Shown piece after piece: positions 11,698 through 21,501 of a stretch of 64,000 nucleotides of DNA. The position numbers were made by a program, and so were the translations under genes. The notes below the pieces were generated by a model that was not told the origin of the DNA, did not search any database, and saw nothing but the letters and a program-made list of their open reading frames with translations. The stretch's first letter is position 1. Each line of letters starts with the position of its first letter. The stretch is from Epichloe hybrida (taxonomy: Eukaryota; Ascomycota; Sordariomycetes; Hypocreales; Clavicipitaceae): positions 1,984,001-2,048,000 of the forward strand of contig JAFEKR010000007.1 of NCBI GenBank assembly GCA_019022495.1, in the 5' to 3' direction.

Positions 11698-12962
11698 TGT
11701 GAAATTGACGCGCATCACCACCAAACAGTGCTATAATACCGAATGTAAAGTGGAATTCATGCGCTGTGCCTATTTTCCCCCTTTTAATGTCATTTTCTCC
11801 AAAAAAATGAGTAAGAGGACGCCAGATACGCCCTCTATTCTTTTCGACATAATACCCACACTTTCGATTCGACTTGACTGCGCGCTTCTTGAGGCTTGCC
11901 ATGTTAGCCAGTCCCAAAGGTTGGTTATCTTTGATGGGAGCCCATCTCTTTTTTTTTTTTTTTTTTTTTTTTCGCATCATGCAGCGTTAAAATCTTTCTT
12001 GCCTCTAGACGAACACCCACAGCGCGCTGTGTTTGTCATCTTTTCTTGTGTTTATCACTGTTCGCATGGTCCGAGTCGGGGAAGGTACCTCGGAGGTTTG
12101 CTACCCACCAAAAGCCTTTATTTGTATTATGTCATGACTATTATGGTTGCATTAAGGTGTAACGTTGGAATCACCGATGTTGCTGTGGATGGAGATGAGG
12201 CGAAGCATCTTCCTTCCCAGGGACGTGGAGACTGGTTTGGGCGCGCGCACGCGCGTGTGAAAATAGATGGAAACTGGAAACACGCATGCAAGTTTTTTTT
12301 TTTCCTAGGGGGGTTTCTTTTTCTCTTTCTTTTCTTTCACTCTGTCTGGTCTCCATGAAAATTCTGGATAGAGAAAGGGATCAGGATTTCGGCTATCACG
12401 AGGGCTTACTAGAGTTACGGCAAGGCGGGAATAGCATATTGCTTACTACTCCGTACACGGGAAGGGTAACCTAGGCGAATGAAGAATCTTGAATGAAGCC
12501 ACCATGAGAGTCTTGTATGTAAACCATGTCGTTTTCCACTCTCATCACGTTTCTTCGTTATCTTGTGTCAGATGCCATACAACCTGTCAACGACAAAAAC
12601 TATGCATGCGTGTACATACATGTTGGTTTGTTCCTTGCCCCTGTGTCTATGTTCCCGCCACGGTGTCCATCATATATGATTGACAGCCAGCGCACCAAAT
12701 AGCCCATGTATCTCGAGTCCACGTGTGCAGCCAGAACCAGCAGCGTACTCCCCCAAGTTTCTACATGGCGAGTAATTCCTGCCCCGCATATTGCATATGA
12801 ATTTTTCGCTTCACCGCATTCCCAGCGATGTTGTTCTCGGCCGAATACCAATCTCGACTTGCCCCCCTTCCTCCCCGATCCCAACAAAAAAGAATGATGA
12901 TGATGATGATGATGATCAACAGCTCCGAGAAGAATGTAAAGGCAAGCAACCAACTAGGCAAA
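11698..12962. other. Convergent 3' region between TBC gene and E2 gene
   Basis: Intergenic DNA between two converging genes. It contains a T-run at about 11946-11972, a second T-run at 12293-12303, a GATGAT microsatellite at 12895-12916 just past the E2 stop, and a copy of the TACTCCGTAC motif at 12447. No gene is supported. Confidence 0.55.
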
Positions 12963-13543
12963 TCACGTAGTGACAGCAGGAAAAGTCGGCTCCCCCATGG
13001 CATACTTTGCCACGTGCATCTTGACCGTCTTCTCCCACGCCGGCCTGTCACTCTTGTACTCCTCGGCGATGCGGTCCTCGAGCGGGTCATCGGGCTGCGG
13101 CTCGATGAGCAGGTTCCGGACGGCCTCGAGCACGGCGACGATCTTGGTGGAGGGCTTCCAGTTCTCGGGCTTGAGGACGGCGAGGCAGATGTTGCCGAGG
13201 GAGTCGTTTGTGACGTTGGGGTGGTAGAGGCGGGTGGTGAAGCGGACGGCGGGGGGCTTGAAGGGGTAGTCGACGGGGAGGGAGAGGAGGATGCCGTAGC
13301 GGCCTGGGTGGTAGGGGGATTCGGGGGGCGGGGAGAGGACGACGTGCCATGTGTGGATGGAGTCGTTGGGGGGGAGGGCGATGGTGAAGCCGGGGGGTGG
13401 TGATTGGGAGGCCGAGGCGAATTCCTGGATAAATTTGGTCAGTTGTGCATTTTGGGGGGCATTGGTCGGAGATGTGGGTGGATGGGATGATATGGGTGAG
13501 GGAAAAGGGGGAGATGTACTTTGGCGATGCGCTTGGTGGACAT
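12963..13543 (-). CDS. Ubiquitin-conjugating enzyme E2 (UBE2L3-like)
   Basis: Two exons, 13520-13543 and 12963-13424 (minus), give 161 residues. The 95-nt intron has GTACAT, a CTGAC branch site and CCAG. The protein is one UBC domain. MSTKRIAKEF forms helix 1; PYHPGRYGILLSLPVDYPFKPP is the sheet region; HPNV is followed by GNICLAVLKPENWKPSTK, with the catalytic Cys and a Trp at the usual place; QPDDPLEDRIAEEYKSDR leads into the last helices. ENWKP and EPQPDDPL recall UBE2L3/UbcH7 more than Ubc4/5. It would accept ubiquitin from E1 and work with an E3 in the cytosol or nucleus. The first exon codes only eight residues; without it there is no initiator for the domain. A long GC-rich coding stretch makes false opposite-strand frames here. 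Confidence 0.92.
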
Positions 13544-14085
13544 TATTGCTTGGGAGGGGTTTTTTTTTTTTTTTTGGTGATGGTTGCGGGATGGGATGGG
13601 ATGCGAGGTTTTGTTTGGAAATGGGTTGATGGGTTGCGATGGGGATCCGATGCGGTTGACGATGGCGGGGCAGGTGGGTGGGTTACTATGTACATATGTA
13701 TGTGTATGTACTCCGTAGGTGGGTGGGGTGTTTGCAGGTGGGGGCCCGTGCATGAGAAGTGACTTCTGTACTCCGTACGGACCACTCCGTATATTTTGTT
13801 GGTTCGTATCGTTTTTAACGCGAATAATATTAGCTACAGCCCAACCTCTTTACTCCTCTCTTCTATGGTTTCCCTGGGAAGTCACTCAATTACTTAAAGA
13901 CAGTCAAGTCCCCGCGCCGCCTCTTTGCCGAACGCCCTTGCACGGCCAACACCTCGTCCGCAAGCGGATTACCTATTCGCACTCAGCACAATCCCAGTCC
14001 ACGCAACAGAAACGGAGACGGGCAAAAAGGAAAAGAAAAAAAAAGGAAATAAACGTAAAAAAAAAAGAAAAAAAAAGAGAATGTT
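13544..14085. promoter_or_regulatory. Upstream region of the E2 gene
   Basis: 542 bp between the E2 start and the stop of the next minus-strand gene. It includes a T-run (13560-13575), G-rich repeats, and three copies of the ACTCCGTA motif (13709, 13769, 13784) within 80 bp, the densest group in the window. A purine-rich A-run stretch lies at 14030-14080, next to the 3' end of the following gene. Confidence 0.5.
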
Positions 14086-14797
14086 TTACTCACTCGCAGC
14101 CCATCTTCTCACCCGAGCCACCACCGTCCAGAGATCCCCCTCCCTCTCCTTCTCCCCCACCGCCTCCAGAATGCGCACCGCATCGCCATCTACACAGGGT
14201 CAAGAAGTTAGCCTTGTGTGTTCGTTCTTCCTCTGTATCAGAAACCCCCAAGAACCCCCAAGACGTACGATGCAATAGATCGACCTCCCTGAGCGTCCTC
14301 GGAAACCCCTCAATCAAGTCCCCCGTCGAGATATGAAACAGTGGCTCGATCTCGGCATCTAGGTTGACGAGTGTCCTTCGAAGGTTATCTTGGCGGACCC
14401 CCAGATTCCGCGCGCAGACGTCCGTTTTGCCTTTGCGCAACGACTTCCCGTCGCGGCACCTGGTACTCGGAGCGTTGTTTCTCACAGCAGCAGCAGCAGC
14501 AGCAGCATCTCTGCGTGCTCGGCGCTCTGCATGCCCTGATGCGGTGCCGGTGCCGGTGCCGGTGTCGTTGTCGTCCTCGGTGACGACTTCCCCGAGGACT
14601 TTGCCGCGCGGTCGCGACTTGATGCGCACGTCCATGTTCTCAATCTCCCGCCTCTGCTCCTCCGGCAGCCGCGCGACAATGTGCGGCGGGAACATGCAGT
14701 CTTTTACGACCTGCAGGTACTCATTTATGACGGCGTTCGGATCCCTGGGCGGTTCCGTCGTCAAGGGAGGAGGCGTGGTTGGTCGGCCATGATCCAT
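14086..14797 (-). CDS. Unidentified protein, two exons
   Basis: Exons 14269-14797 and 14086-14189 (minus) join at GTACGT..GTGTAG to give 210 residues. The N-terminus (MDHGRPTTPPPL) is Pro-rich. A helical block follows (AVINEYLQVVKDCMFPPHIVA, then LPEEQRREIENMDVRI), then a low-complexity GTGTGT and poly-Ala linker from codon repeats, then a C-terminal helical block (RRTLVNLDAEIEPLFHIS, LIEGFPRTLREVDLL) that continues across the intron as GDAVRILEAVGEKEREGDLW. The sensible continuation across the splice supports the model; unspliced reading gives a Gly-rich nonsense tail. The two ordered helical ends look conserved, but I do not recognise the family. It may be a component of a larger complex. 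Confidence 0.7.
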
Positions 14798-15543
14798 CTT
14801 CAATGGTTGTGGACACTGTTTTGCTCGAAAATTTTTTTTTTTTTTTGTTCAGGATTCGTCGTGCTCGAGCTGTAATTATCGTCTTGTGTCATTGTAGAAA
14901 AAAAATATCATTTCGTTGTCCGTGACGGGAACCGGACCCGTCTTATGGGCAAAGCGCGCTCGCTCTCACTCTCTGCTGTCTCTTGGGAAACGGCAACCTC
15001 TATTCCATGCATCGCCACCTTGTGACGCCAAATCTCGCATTCGCATTCGCATACATAATATAGCTTTGCGGCATGTACCGCCGGCGGGCTGCTCGGGTCA
15101 CGGGTCACGGGTCACTCACGGGGTCCCGGAAAACACACCCCCCCTGCTTGGTTGGTTTGGTTCCTTTGCAGCCTACGCGGACAGCCGACAAATGTATGAC
15201 GAAATGCAACTCCATCGCTCATGGCATTGTGCCCTATTCCTATGTAATTTCCCAATTTTCCATAAAGTTGGCATCACGGCTGTCCCCGAAAGGACGCCGT
15301 TCCTAATACGTCACTTGGGGCCCCACCAAAGTGGAGACCCTTCACCTTGTTCTTTATCGCAAGGGTCCTCTATCTCTCACTCTCTCTCTTTTTTTTTTAA
15401 AAAAAAAAAAAAAAAAAGCTTCATTCATGCACGTGCACGTGCACCCAAACCTCATCGCGCCAACACCAACCTCTCCCAAGAGCCATCCTCTCCAACAATC
15501 AACCAAATCGAATATCTCAAAAAAAAATCAAAAAAAAAAAATC
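14798..15543. promoter_or_regulatory. Divergent promoter region
   Basis: 746 bp between the unidentified minus-strand gene and RRP1. It contains T-runs, a CACGTGCACGTGC palindrome-like stretch (about 15429-15442) and a T10A19 tract at 15389-15417 that could form a rigid, nucleosome-excluding element. No specific factor site is claimed. Confidence 0.5.
15389..15417. repeat. poly(dT:dA) tract T10A19
   Basis: Ten T followed directly by nineteen A, about 130 bp upstream of the RRP1 start codon. Such tracts disfavour nucleosomes in yeast promoters; that role here is inferred. Confidence 0.85.
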
Positions 15544-16394
15544 ATGACCGCCCCAGACCCACAAGCGGCCCAAATGCCATTCATAAAAAACCTCGCCTCA
15601 AGCGGTCCGTTTCCAAATCCAAATTTCCTCCATTCCACCCCGTCACGGCCCCCCAAAAAAAAAAAACTAACCAACCTTTCCCAGACCGCCAACTCCGCAC
15701 CCGATCCCTAGCAGCCCTCCAAGCATTCCTCTCCCAGCAACCGAGCCTCACGCCCCCTTCCGCCCTCAAGCTCTGGACAGGCCTCTACTACGCCCTCTGG
15801 ATGACGGACCGGCCCCGTCCCCAGCAGGCGCTCGCCTCGGAGCTCGCCTCCCTGCCGCTCGACCTGCCCGCCTCGTCCGTGGCCCCCTTCCTCCGCGCCT
15901 TCTGGCAGGTCCTCTCCGGGCAGTGGGCCCTCATCGACGCTCTCCGCATGGACAAGTTCCTGCTTCTCGTGCGGCGCGTCTTCGCCGCCCACGTGCGGCT
16001 CGCGCGCGAGACGAGGTGGGAGGGCGACACGGTGGACTCGATACTCGAGGTCCTGGGGACCGAGTGCTTCGACGTCGGGGAGCGCCGCGGCGTCGCGCTC
16101 GGGCTCAGGCTGCACGCGCTGGACCTGTGGGTGGATGAGATGCAGAGGGAGCGCGCGCTGGGGGACAAGGCCGAAACCGTGGGGGATGATGACGTGCCGA
16201 GGGGGCAATTCGTGCGGAACGTGGGCCGGTTGGTGGAGAGGCTGAGGAGGAGCCCTGTCAAGAGCGTCAGGGCGAGGGCCAGTGAGAGTTATGCGGATGA
16301 GAGGCTGCCTTGGGGAGGAGAGGCATCTGACAAGGAAGGGGGTGACGAGGACGAGGACGAGGAAGGGGGTGGATGGGGCGGCTTCGAGGATTGA
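15544..16394 (+). CDS. RRP1: Ribosomal RNA processing protein 1 (Nop52 family)
   Basis: Two exons, 15544-15604 and 15685-16394, give 256 residues, close to yeast Rrp1. The N-terminal MPFIKNLASS joins across the intron to DRQLRTRSLAALQAFL, matching the conserved Nop52 start. LKLWTGLYYALWMTDRP, then FLRAFWQVLSGQWALIDALRMDKFLLLVRRV, is the diagnostic helical-repeat core. The C-terminus is acidic and Gly-rich (DEDEDEEGGG). Rrp1 is a nucleolar factor for pre-60S processing (27S pre-rRNA to 25S/5.8S). The donor GTCCGT is unusual, but the intron has CTAAC and TTTCCCAG, and exclusion of the A-rich insert restores the family sequence. The gene is more G+C-rich than its flanks. Confidence 0.92.
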
Positions 16395-16706
16395 GTGAGA
16401 GTTGGCTGGGAACCACGCATTCTTGTGTGTTTTAATGTTCTGGCGTTTCAGGGGGCGTTCAAAAGAGCATAGGGAGTGGGCGGAGCTTGGGAAAAATGCA
16501 TCATTCCCGTGCTGATTTGTCCATTTCGTCGTTACATGGGCAATATAAAATATGTACATAATTGTTCCCGAACCCCCCCCCCCTTTTTAGCACAAGTATT
16601 TCCCCCCAGCTGCGTTTTTAAAAAACAACAAGCAAGCAAGCAAGCTCTGAGCTTTATAAGAGCAAATGTCAAACGCCTGTCAGTCATCCTTCCCCTTTCC
16701 CCCCCC

Positions 16707-16737
<31 letters not shown>

Positions 16738-16888
16738 GAAAAAGCCATCATCAATCAGTGCCTGATGACCAGCCACAACAGCATCCTGTTCATGATGGCA
16801 TGCATGAAAACGTCCCCTTACTCGCTGAGCTGGGGAGCATGAGGGTTTCTTGAGGGGGCAAAAAAAAAAAAAAAGGAGAAAAAAATCA
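16395..16888. other. Convergent 3' region
   Basis: 494 bp between RRP1 and the large membrane protein gene, which converge. It is rich in homopolymers: C-run near 16574, A-run 16713-16737, A-run 16861-16874. No gene is seen. Confidence 0.6.
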
Positions 16889-19800
16889 TCACCATAGACG
16901 CTCATCCCCCCCTCCAATGATATCGGCTTCCGCCCATCCACGTCCCGTGTCGTAGTACCCCATGTCTTGTGCTTCTCGTGCTCGTTCTTTGGCAAGCCTT
17001 GATCGTCTCCACGAGTCCCATTTGGCTCTTTGATCTGGACCCATTGGCTGCGCCGTGATGACTTTGAGCAGACCTCTTTTCCGTAATCTTCGCCAGTGCT
17101 GCCGTCTTTCCTCGGCGTTTAATCGTTCCACGGCGACGTCTTGTATCGATCGCCCGTGCACTGCATCCTTGATGTCTGCTACCCAGTCTTGCAGCTCCTC
17201 TTGCACCCAGTTGATGGCTTTCCGCCCGTGGCCGCCAGTCGTCCACTGATCGACCTTGACCGGCAAGGCTTTCCCGAACGTGGGGTCGTCGTATGAGTAG
17301 ACGCAGGGTGTTGATGAGTCGCACGTCGCTGGTCGGCAGTACCTGGCGCACATGGCCGATTCAGCCGCGTACCAGACAGAGAGAACGGCCAGCAAAAGAC
17401 CCAGAAAAGTGAGCCGGAAATGGGGCGAGGTCTGGTAAAGTCGTGGAACAGGCAAGTGGAGATGCGCCACCGTGACGGGCTCTGAATCTGCTCCTGTTAT
17501 GCGGGCGGAACATGGTTGCTGTTGCTTCTTCGCATGCGTGTGAGGCTTCTCATGCGTGTGAGGCTTCGCAGATCTGGCCGTGTCCTGCTTCTCAGGGGAC
17601 GACAGTCTCTGTCCTGCATGGGCGAAATGGCCCTCCAGCCTCTCAATGCCCATCTTGGCCTCGCGGATATTAGACAAGCCCGACCAGACGGTCCTGCTCA
17701 TCTTCTCTACAAGCGTTGACTGACCTTCTGATGCTTCTTCTTGAGCATCTCCCGCCGACTCTTGCTTGACCTCATCGTCTGCTGCTTCGAGACGGCGGTC
17801 GATTTCGTCTTCCGCCTTCGACGACGGCAGCTGCTCCAAGAGTCCCTCAGTCTTGGACGGTGCAAGTTTTCGTCCAGTCAGAATTTCCTCCAGATCGTCC
17901 ACCGTCGAACCATCAATGTTGTGCTGACGCTGCAATTCTCGCAAATCGTCCTTGACAGAAGGAGGGTTTGCCGAGTTCCTCAATGGCGGCCCTTTCCGGG
18001 GTAATGATCGTGATCGTGGTGGCTTCTTGTGTTCGTTCGCGGCAGACGCTGCACCCGTTTCATCTTTGCTGCGATTGCTTGCGCCGGGTTCTGAAGCCGT
18101 GTCCTCGTCCTTTCTTCTCCACGCAAGATTCGCCTTCTTATCACGAAACACGTTTGGGGCTGGATGATTATGATTGGACTGCTCCTGCTTCCCCCCCCGC
18201 CCCCTGAGCTCTTCATCTCTCTCCTTTTGTTCCTTCAGCTTCTCCCTGAATGGCTTGACGCTCTCCTCTTCCGCCTCGTCCTTGATTTTGTCCGGTTTTG
18301 CCATCACCGGGGTTTCGACGTAGGCGCCGGTGACCTTGGGCGTTGGCAGACTCGTAAAGTCATGCTTTTGAGGCTTGGGGGTCGCTTCAGCCAAATCCTC
18401 CTCCCCTCCTGGCTCCCTTCCTTCCTCCCCCGAGTCCGACCGGAGTGACGGCGCACGAACAGATCCACGCTCCGAGTGATTCTCTGCCGGCGCAAACAAG
18501 CTCATCTCGGCCTCTATCCGAGCAGTTGGATCCGATTCCGAATGCATGCTTGACCGATTGCTCTTAACTGACTCTGCCGAGTTGGCGCGTCGTAGGCCAG
18601 CAAATCCTACCGTCGGTTTTGCGAGCTGATTATCCTTCTGCTGTCTGCTGTTTGGGCTGTTGTTGTTGGTGTTGTTGTTGTTATTTTTGTTGTTGCTGCT
18701 GCTGCTGCTGCTGCTGGGATTTGGGTTGGATTTGGAATTGAGAGTGAGCGCCGACTTCCGGCCAATGTCTGTGAACCGTCCGGCCAGACTCGGTCTTGTC
18801 GTCAATCTATTCACTGGGTCCTTCTTTGGTGGCTCTGCCAGGGGTGCTCGTTTGGTCGCGGGTTCGGGTACTGGACTGGCATTGGCGGCCTTCGCCAGCC
18901 GTCGAAGGAGATCCCGCTCGTTAATGGTGTCTGGTCTCGCATCTGTGTCTCCGCTCCCCGACACCTCCCCCTGGACAGGCTTTATGTTTTCTTGTTCGTT
19001 GCCATGACGTTTGAAAATTGTGGCCGGTGAGTCTGGGACGCGCTGTCCTTCCTCAAACGCTGATTTTGGACGAGCAGGCATCCCGATACCACGATCAGTA
19101 CCGCCGGTTGGTGATCTTGCATTCTCTGGAGACGTTGTTCGGGCCATGGCATTCTGCTCCTTGATTTCTGCTAAGCGAATGGCAGCGAGGGCTCGTTTTG
19201 AAAGTCCCGCTGTTTCTAGTTGTCTGATGGTGTCCAACTTCTCGTTCTTCTGTCTTGGTTGATTTCGGTCGGGAATCGGTATACTTTTGTCCACTGCGGC
19301 TTCCGTAGCCCGAATTTCATCCACTCTGATATTCTGCCTCTCCTGTCGCAGCTTTGTCAGGTTTTTGAGACCAGCATTGCCAGCAGTGCTATCAACTCCA
19401 TGTTTGATCTCGTCTGCTTGAATGTCGTTGATCCTGGAATTGCTACGCTCAGGGCTCTTCACTCTTGCCGGTGATCGTAGACTGATGTCGTTGAATATGG
19501 ATGGTCGGTTTGCGAACGGTCTGTTGCTGTTATTTCCAACTCTGATCCGGGGGCTGTCCGATATCTGCAAGTCGCCGGCTGTAAAATCTTGGTCCACCTG
19601 CCATGTGAAGTCTTTGCCCGGGGAAGACATGTGCAACTTTCGCTGCGGCGATTCTACAGATGGGAACGGCACGTCATCGATGCCCGGTACCAAGGCAGGG
19701 AGTCGGCCTTCGCCGCTGGAAAATGCCAAGTTCTCCGGAGATGCACCCGCCCTAGCAGGACCCGAGACCGGCCCTGACTTCGTTCGCCACTCGTTGATGC

Positions 19801-20509
19801 GTTCCTGCAGACTAGAACCAGCGCCAAATCTCTTAGGTGGCCCTGCTCCCGTGCCTGCTCCCGTGCCTGCTTCCTGTGCTCCAGATCCCGCGCCGGGGGG
19901 GGATTGTTCGTTCTGTCGGGTCGCTGCGTTTGATTGACGCGTTCGTGTCTTGCTGTCTAAATGATCCTCTGCCAGCATTTGTCTCGCCTGAATTTCGTCC
20001 TGCGGTTGTCCAGGTCTCGCCCGCCAGGGTCGGGGGGCAGGACTCGGCGACCCGCCCAATTGCCTTTGTCGTTCCGCCTCCTCTTCCTCCTCTTGTGCTA
20101 ATTTGAAGGCCTCTGTAAGAGATAGCGGTCGGTGGTTCTGGAGACCGCGTGTTCCGGAACCGAGAATGCGACTCTCCCCGGGGGAACGGAAGGCGGCGTT
20201 GCTCGTGACGGGGGCGCCTCGTTGAGCACCGCCCAGCTCAGAAGCTGCACCTAGGGGATCAGATTTTGTTCTTCTAGCCAAGTTGAGCGCACGTGCTCCG
20301 ATGCCGCCGGATCTGGCATCAGGCCCTACCGAGGCTGTTGCAGAACGGACCTCGAGACCAGCATCCCGGATGTCTGGTCCCCGTGTTGCGTCATTCAAAG
20401 CATTCGCAAACAGCGGTTTCCTTTTCTCGTGGTTTACCAGGAGTTGGTGGGACGGCGCGTGTCCATTGGGCTGGGATGCCGACAGGTGGCCGTCTTTGCC
20501 GCGCTCCAT
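16889..20509 (-). CDS. Large disordered single-pass membrane protein, unidentified
   Basis: ATG 20509 gives 1206 residues without introns. The frame is open to another ATG at 20956, but that stretch (Arg-rich, Ser/Thr repeats from GTCGAC units) looks like leader DNA. Residues 1 to about 1000 are charged, Ser/Pro-rich and mostly disordered, with short conserved-looking islands: RPLSLTEAFKLAQEEEEEAE, SSLQERINEWRTKSG, an Asn/Ser homopolymer tract, and TVWSGLSNIREAKMGIERLE near 970. One hydrophobic segment (about 1032-1053) follows. A 153-residue tail begins with a Cys cluster (CARYC, ATC, PC) and carries Trp-rich basic helices. A long N-terminal domain on one side of a membrane with a disulfide-capable tail on the other would fit a nuclear-envelope or ER protein, but this is inference; no known family is recognised. 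Confidence 0.8.
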   Translation of the reverse strand: MERGKDGHLSASQPNGHAPSHQLLVNHEKRKPLFANALNDATRGPDIRDAGLEVRSATASVGPDARSGGIGARALNLARRTKSDPLGAASELGGAQRGAPVTSNAAFRSPGESRILGSGTRGLQNHRPLSLTEAFKLAQEEEEEAERQRQLGGSPSPAPRPWRARPGQPQDEIQARQMLAEDHLDSKTRTRQSNAATRQNEQSPPGAGSGAQEAGTGAGTGAGPPKRFGAGSSLQERINEWRTKSGPVSGPARAGASPENLAFSSGEGRLPALVPGIDDVPFPSVESPQRKLHMSSPGKDFTWQVDQDFTAGDLQISDSPRIRVGNNSNRPFANRPSIFNDISLRSPARVKSPERSNSRINDIQADEIKHGVDSTAGNAGLKNLTKLRQERQNIRVDEIRATEAAVDKSIPIPDRNQPRQKNEKLDTIRQLETAGLSKRALAAIRLAEIKEQNAMARTTSPENARSPTGGTDRGIGMPARPKSAFEEGQRVPDSPATIFKRHGNEQENIKPVQGEVSGSGDTDARPDTINERDLLRRLAKAANASPVPEPATKRAPLAEPPKKDPVNRLTTRPSLAGRFTDIGRKSALTLNSKSNPNPSSSSSSSNNKNNNNNTNNNSPNSRQQKDNQLAKPTVGFAGLRRANSAESVKSNRSSMHSESDPTARIEAEMSLFAPAENHSERGSVRAPSLRSDSGEEGREPGGEEDLAEATPKPQKHDFTSLPTPKVTGAYVETPVMAKPDKIKDEAEEESVKPFREKLKEQKERDEELRGRGGKQEQSNHNHPAPNVFRDKKANLAWRRKDEDTASEPGASNRSKDETGAASAANEHKKPPRSRSLPRKGPPLRNSANPPSVKDDLRELQRQHNIDGSTVDDLEEILTGRKLAPSKTEGLLEQLPSSKAEDEIDRRLEAADDEVKQESAGDAQEEASEGQSTLVEKMSRTVWSGLSNIREAKMGIERLEGHFAHAGQRLSSPEKQDTARSAKPHTHEKPHTHAKKQQQPCSARITGADSEPVTVAHLHLPVPRLYQTSPHFRLTFLGLLLAVLSVWYAAESAMCARYCRPATCDSSTPCVYSYDDPTFGKALPVKVDQWTTGGHGRKAINWVQEELQDWVADIKDAVHGRSIQDVAVERLNAEERRQHWRRLRKRGLLKVITAQPMGPDQRAKWDSWRRSRLAKERAREAQDMGYYDTGRGWAEADIIGGGDERLW

Positions 20510-21501
20510 GGGCAGGTCCGGCGCGTGGTTGCCAGTTCTTTGCGCAGCGATGGGAATGATTTCGGTGACGCGCGCCTTCAAGCAGCGGGCTGTACTATCA
20601 TGATAGGCGCGACGAATGACAGTGTTTCGGCACGTTTCTGCTCTGGCTATTCGAGGAGATTGGTGGTCGGGAAAAGCTGGTTGAGTAGCATCCGGTGTAG
20701 GCCTCCTCGAGCTTGACTTGACGTTCGGTGCAGCTAAAGTTCGCGACGCGATGGGAAGGTTTTGGCAGAGATAGGAGTTGACAACTACAATAGCGATGAG
20801 ATGGCAATTGAGAGGGTCGCGGAAGAAACGAGTACAATAGATGCGTATAAGTGCTGTGACAATAGAGGATGTGAGCGGCAAGGTGAACGCGCGGTGATAT
20901 TGTCGAGGTCGACGTCGACGTCGAGGTGGGCTGGTCGTTGTTTGGATGGCAGCCATTCATCCGTCCGTCGGCTCGCACTAGCTCCAAAATGGAAGACAAG
21001 GTGGGCAAAAGTGGGGCGTAACCGCTCGCTCCTACCTTACAAGTAATAATAATAGTAGCTGATCATTTGGACCGAGAAGATGCACGAAAAGACGCACGAA
21101 AAGACGCACGAAAAGACGCACGAAAAGACGCACGAAAAGACGATCGGTAAATGCGGCAGCGGCAGCGGCAGCGGCACCGATATTCCAGTTCCGTCCCGAC
21201 ATCTCTTGTCGCGCAAAGCCATCATATGCCGAGAGGGCCATGTCAAGGTAGCCTATTGCTGTGTATGACAGCATGGTGGAGCATGCATAGGACGGCCGCC
21301 ATCCAGCGGCGGTGCACGAGCAGAAATGTCGAATGCGACCAGTCGGTCAGCAACAGCAACAGATTGTTTCTCGGTTCATAGATTATGATTATGGAATTAT
21401 CACATCGTGTGGTATTATGCGAATCATCATATCAGACATCTCGTGTTATCCAAAATGCACAACATCCAAAAAAAACACCAGCCTCAAGCCACCACTTTCA
21501 G
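20510..21501. other. Intergenic region with short tandem repeats
   Basis: 992 bp between the large membrane protein start and the 3' end of the GH89 gene. It includes GTCGAC/GTCGAG repeats (about 20908-20926), the 12-bp array at 21082-21141 and a GGCAGC run at 21154-21174. Probably leader and promoter DNA; no gene is seen. Confidence 0.55.
21082..21141. repeat. 12-bp tandem repeat, five exact copies
   Basis: Five identical head-to-tail copies of GCACGAAAAGAC. The frames through it (Thr-His-Glu-Lys or Arg-Leu-Phe-Val repeats) are taken as artefacts. Confidence 0.95.

Noticed and set aside
12969..13629. Long frames opposite or out of phase with the E2 gene
   Set aside because: Shadows of a GC-rich coding region; the spliced minus-strand frame gives a complete UBC domain.
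14924..14937. 14-bp match GACGGGAACCGGAC between 14,924 and 54,674, resembling a tRNA T-arm
   Set aside because: No acceptor or anticodon arm can be folded around either copy, and chance 14-mer matches are expected in a window of this size.
20510..20956. 149-residue N-terminal extension of the large membrane protein
   Set aside because: Arg-rich and repeat-derived sequence unlike the rest of the protein; ATG 20,509 opens a more typical N-terminus. It could still be a real upstream exon.
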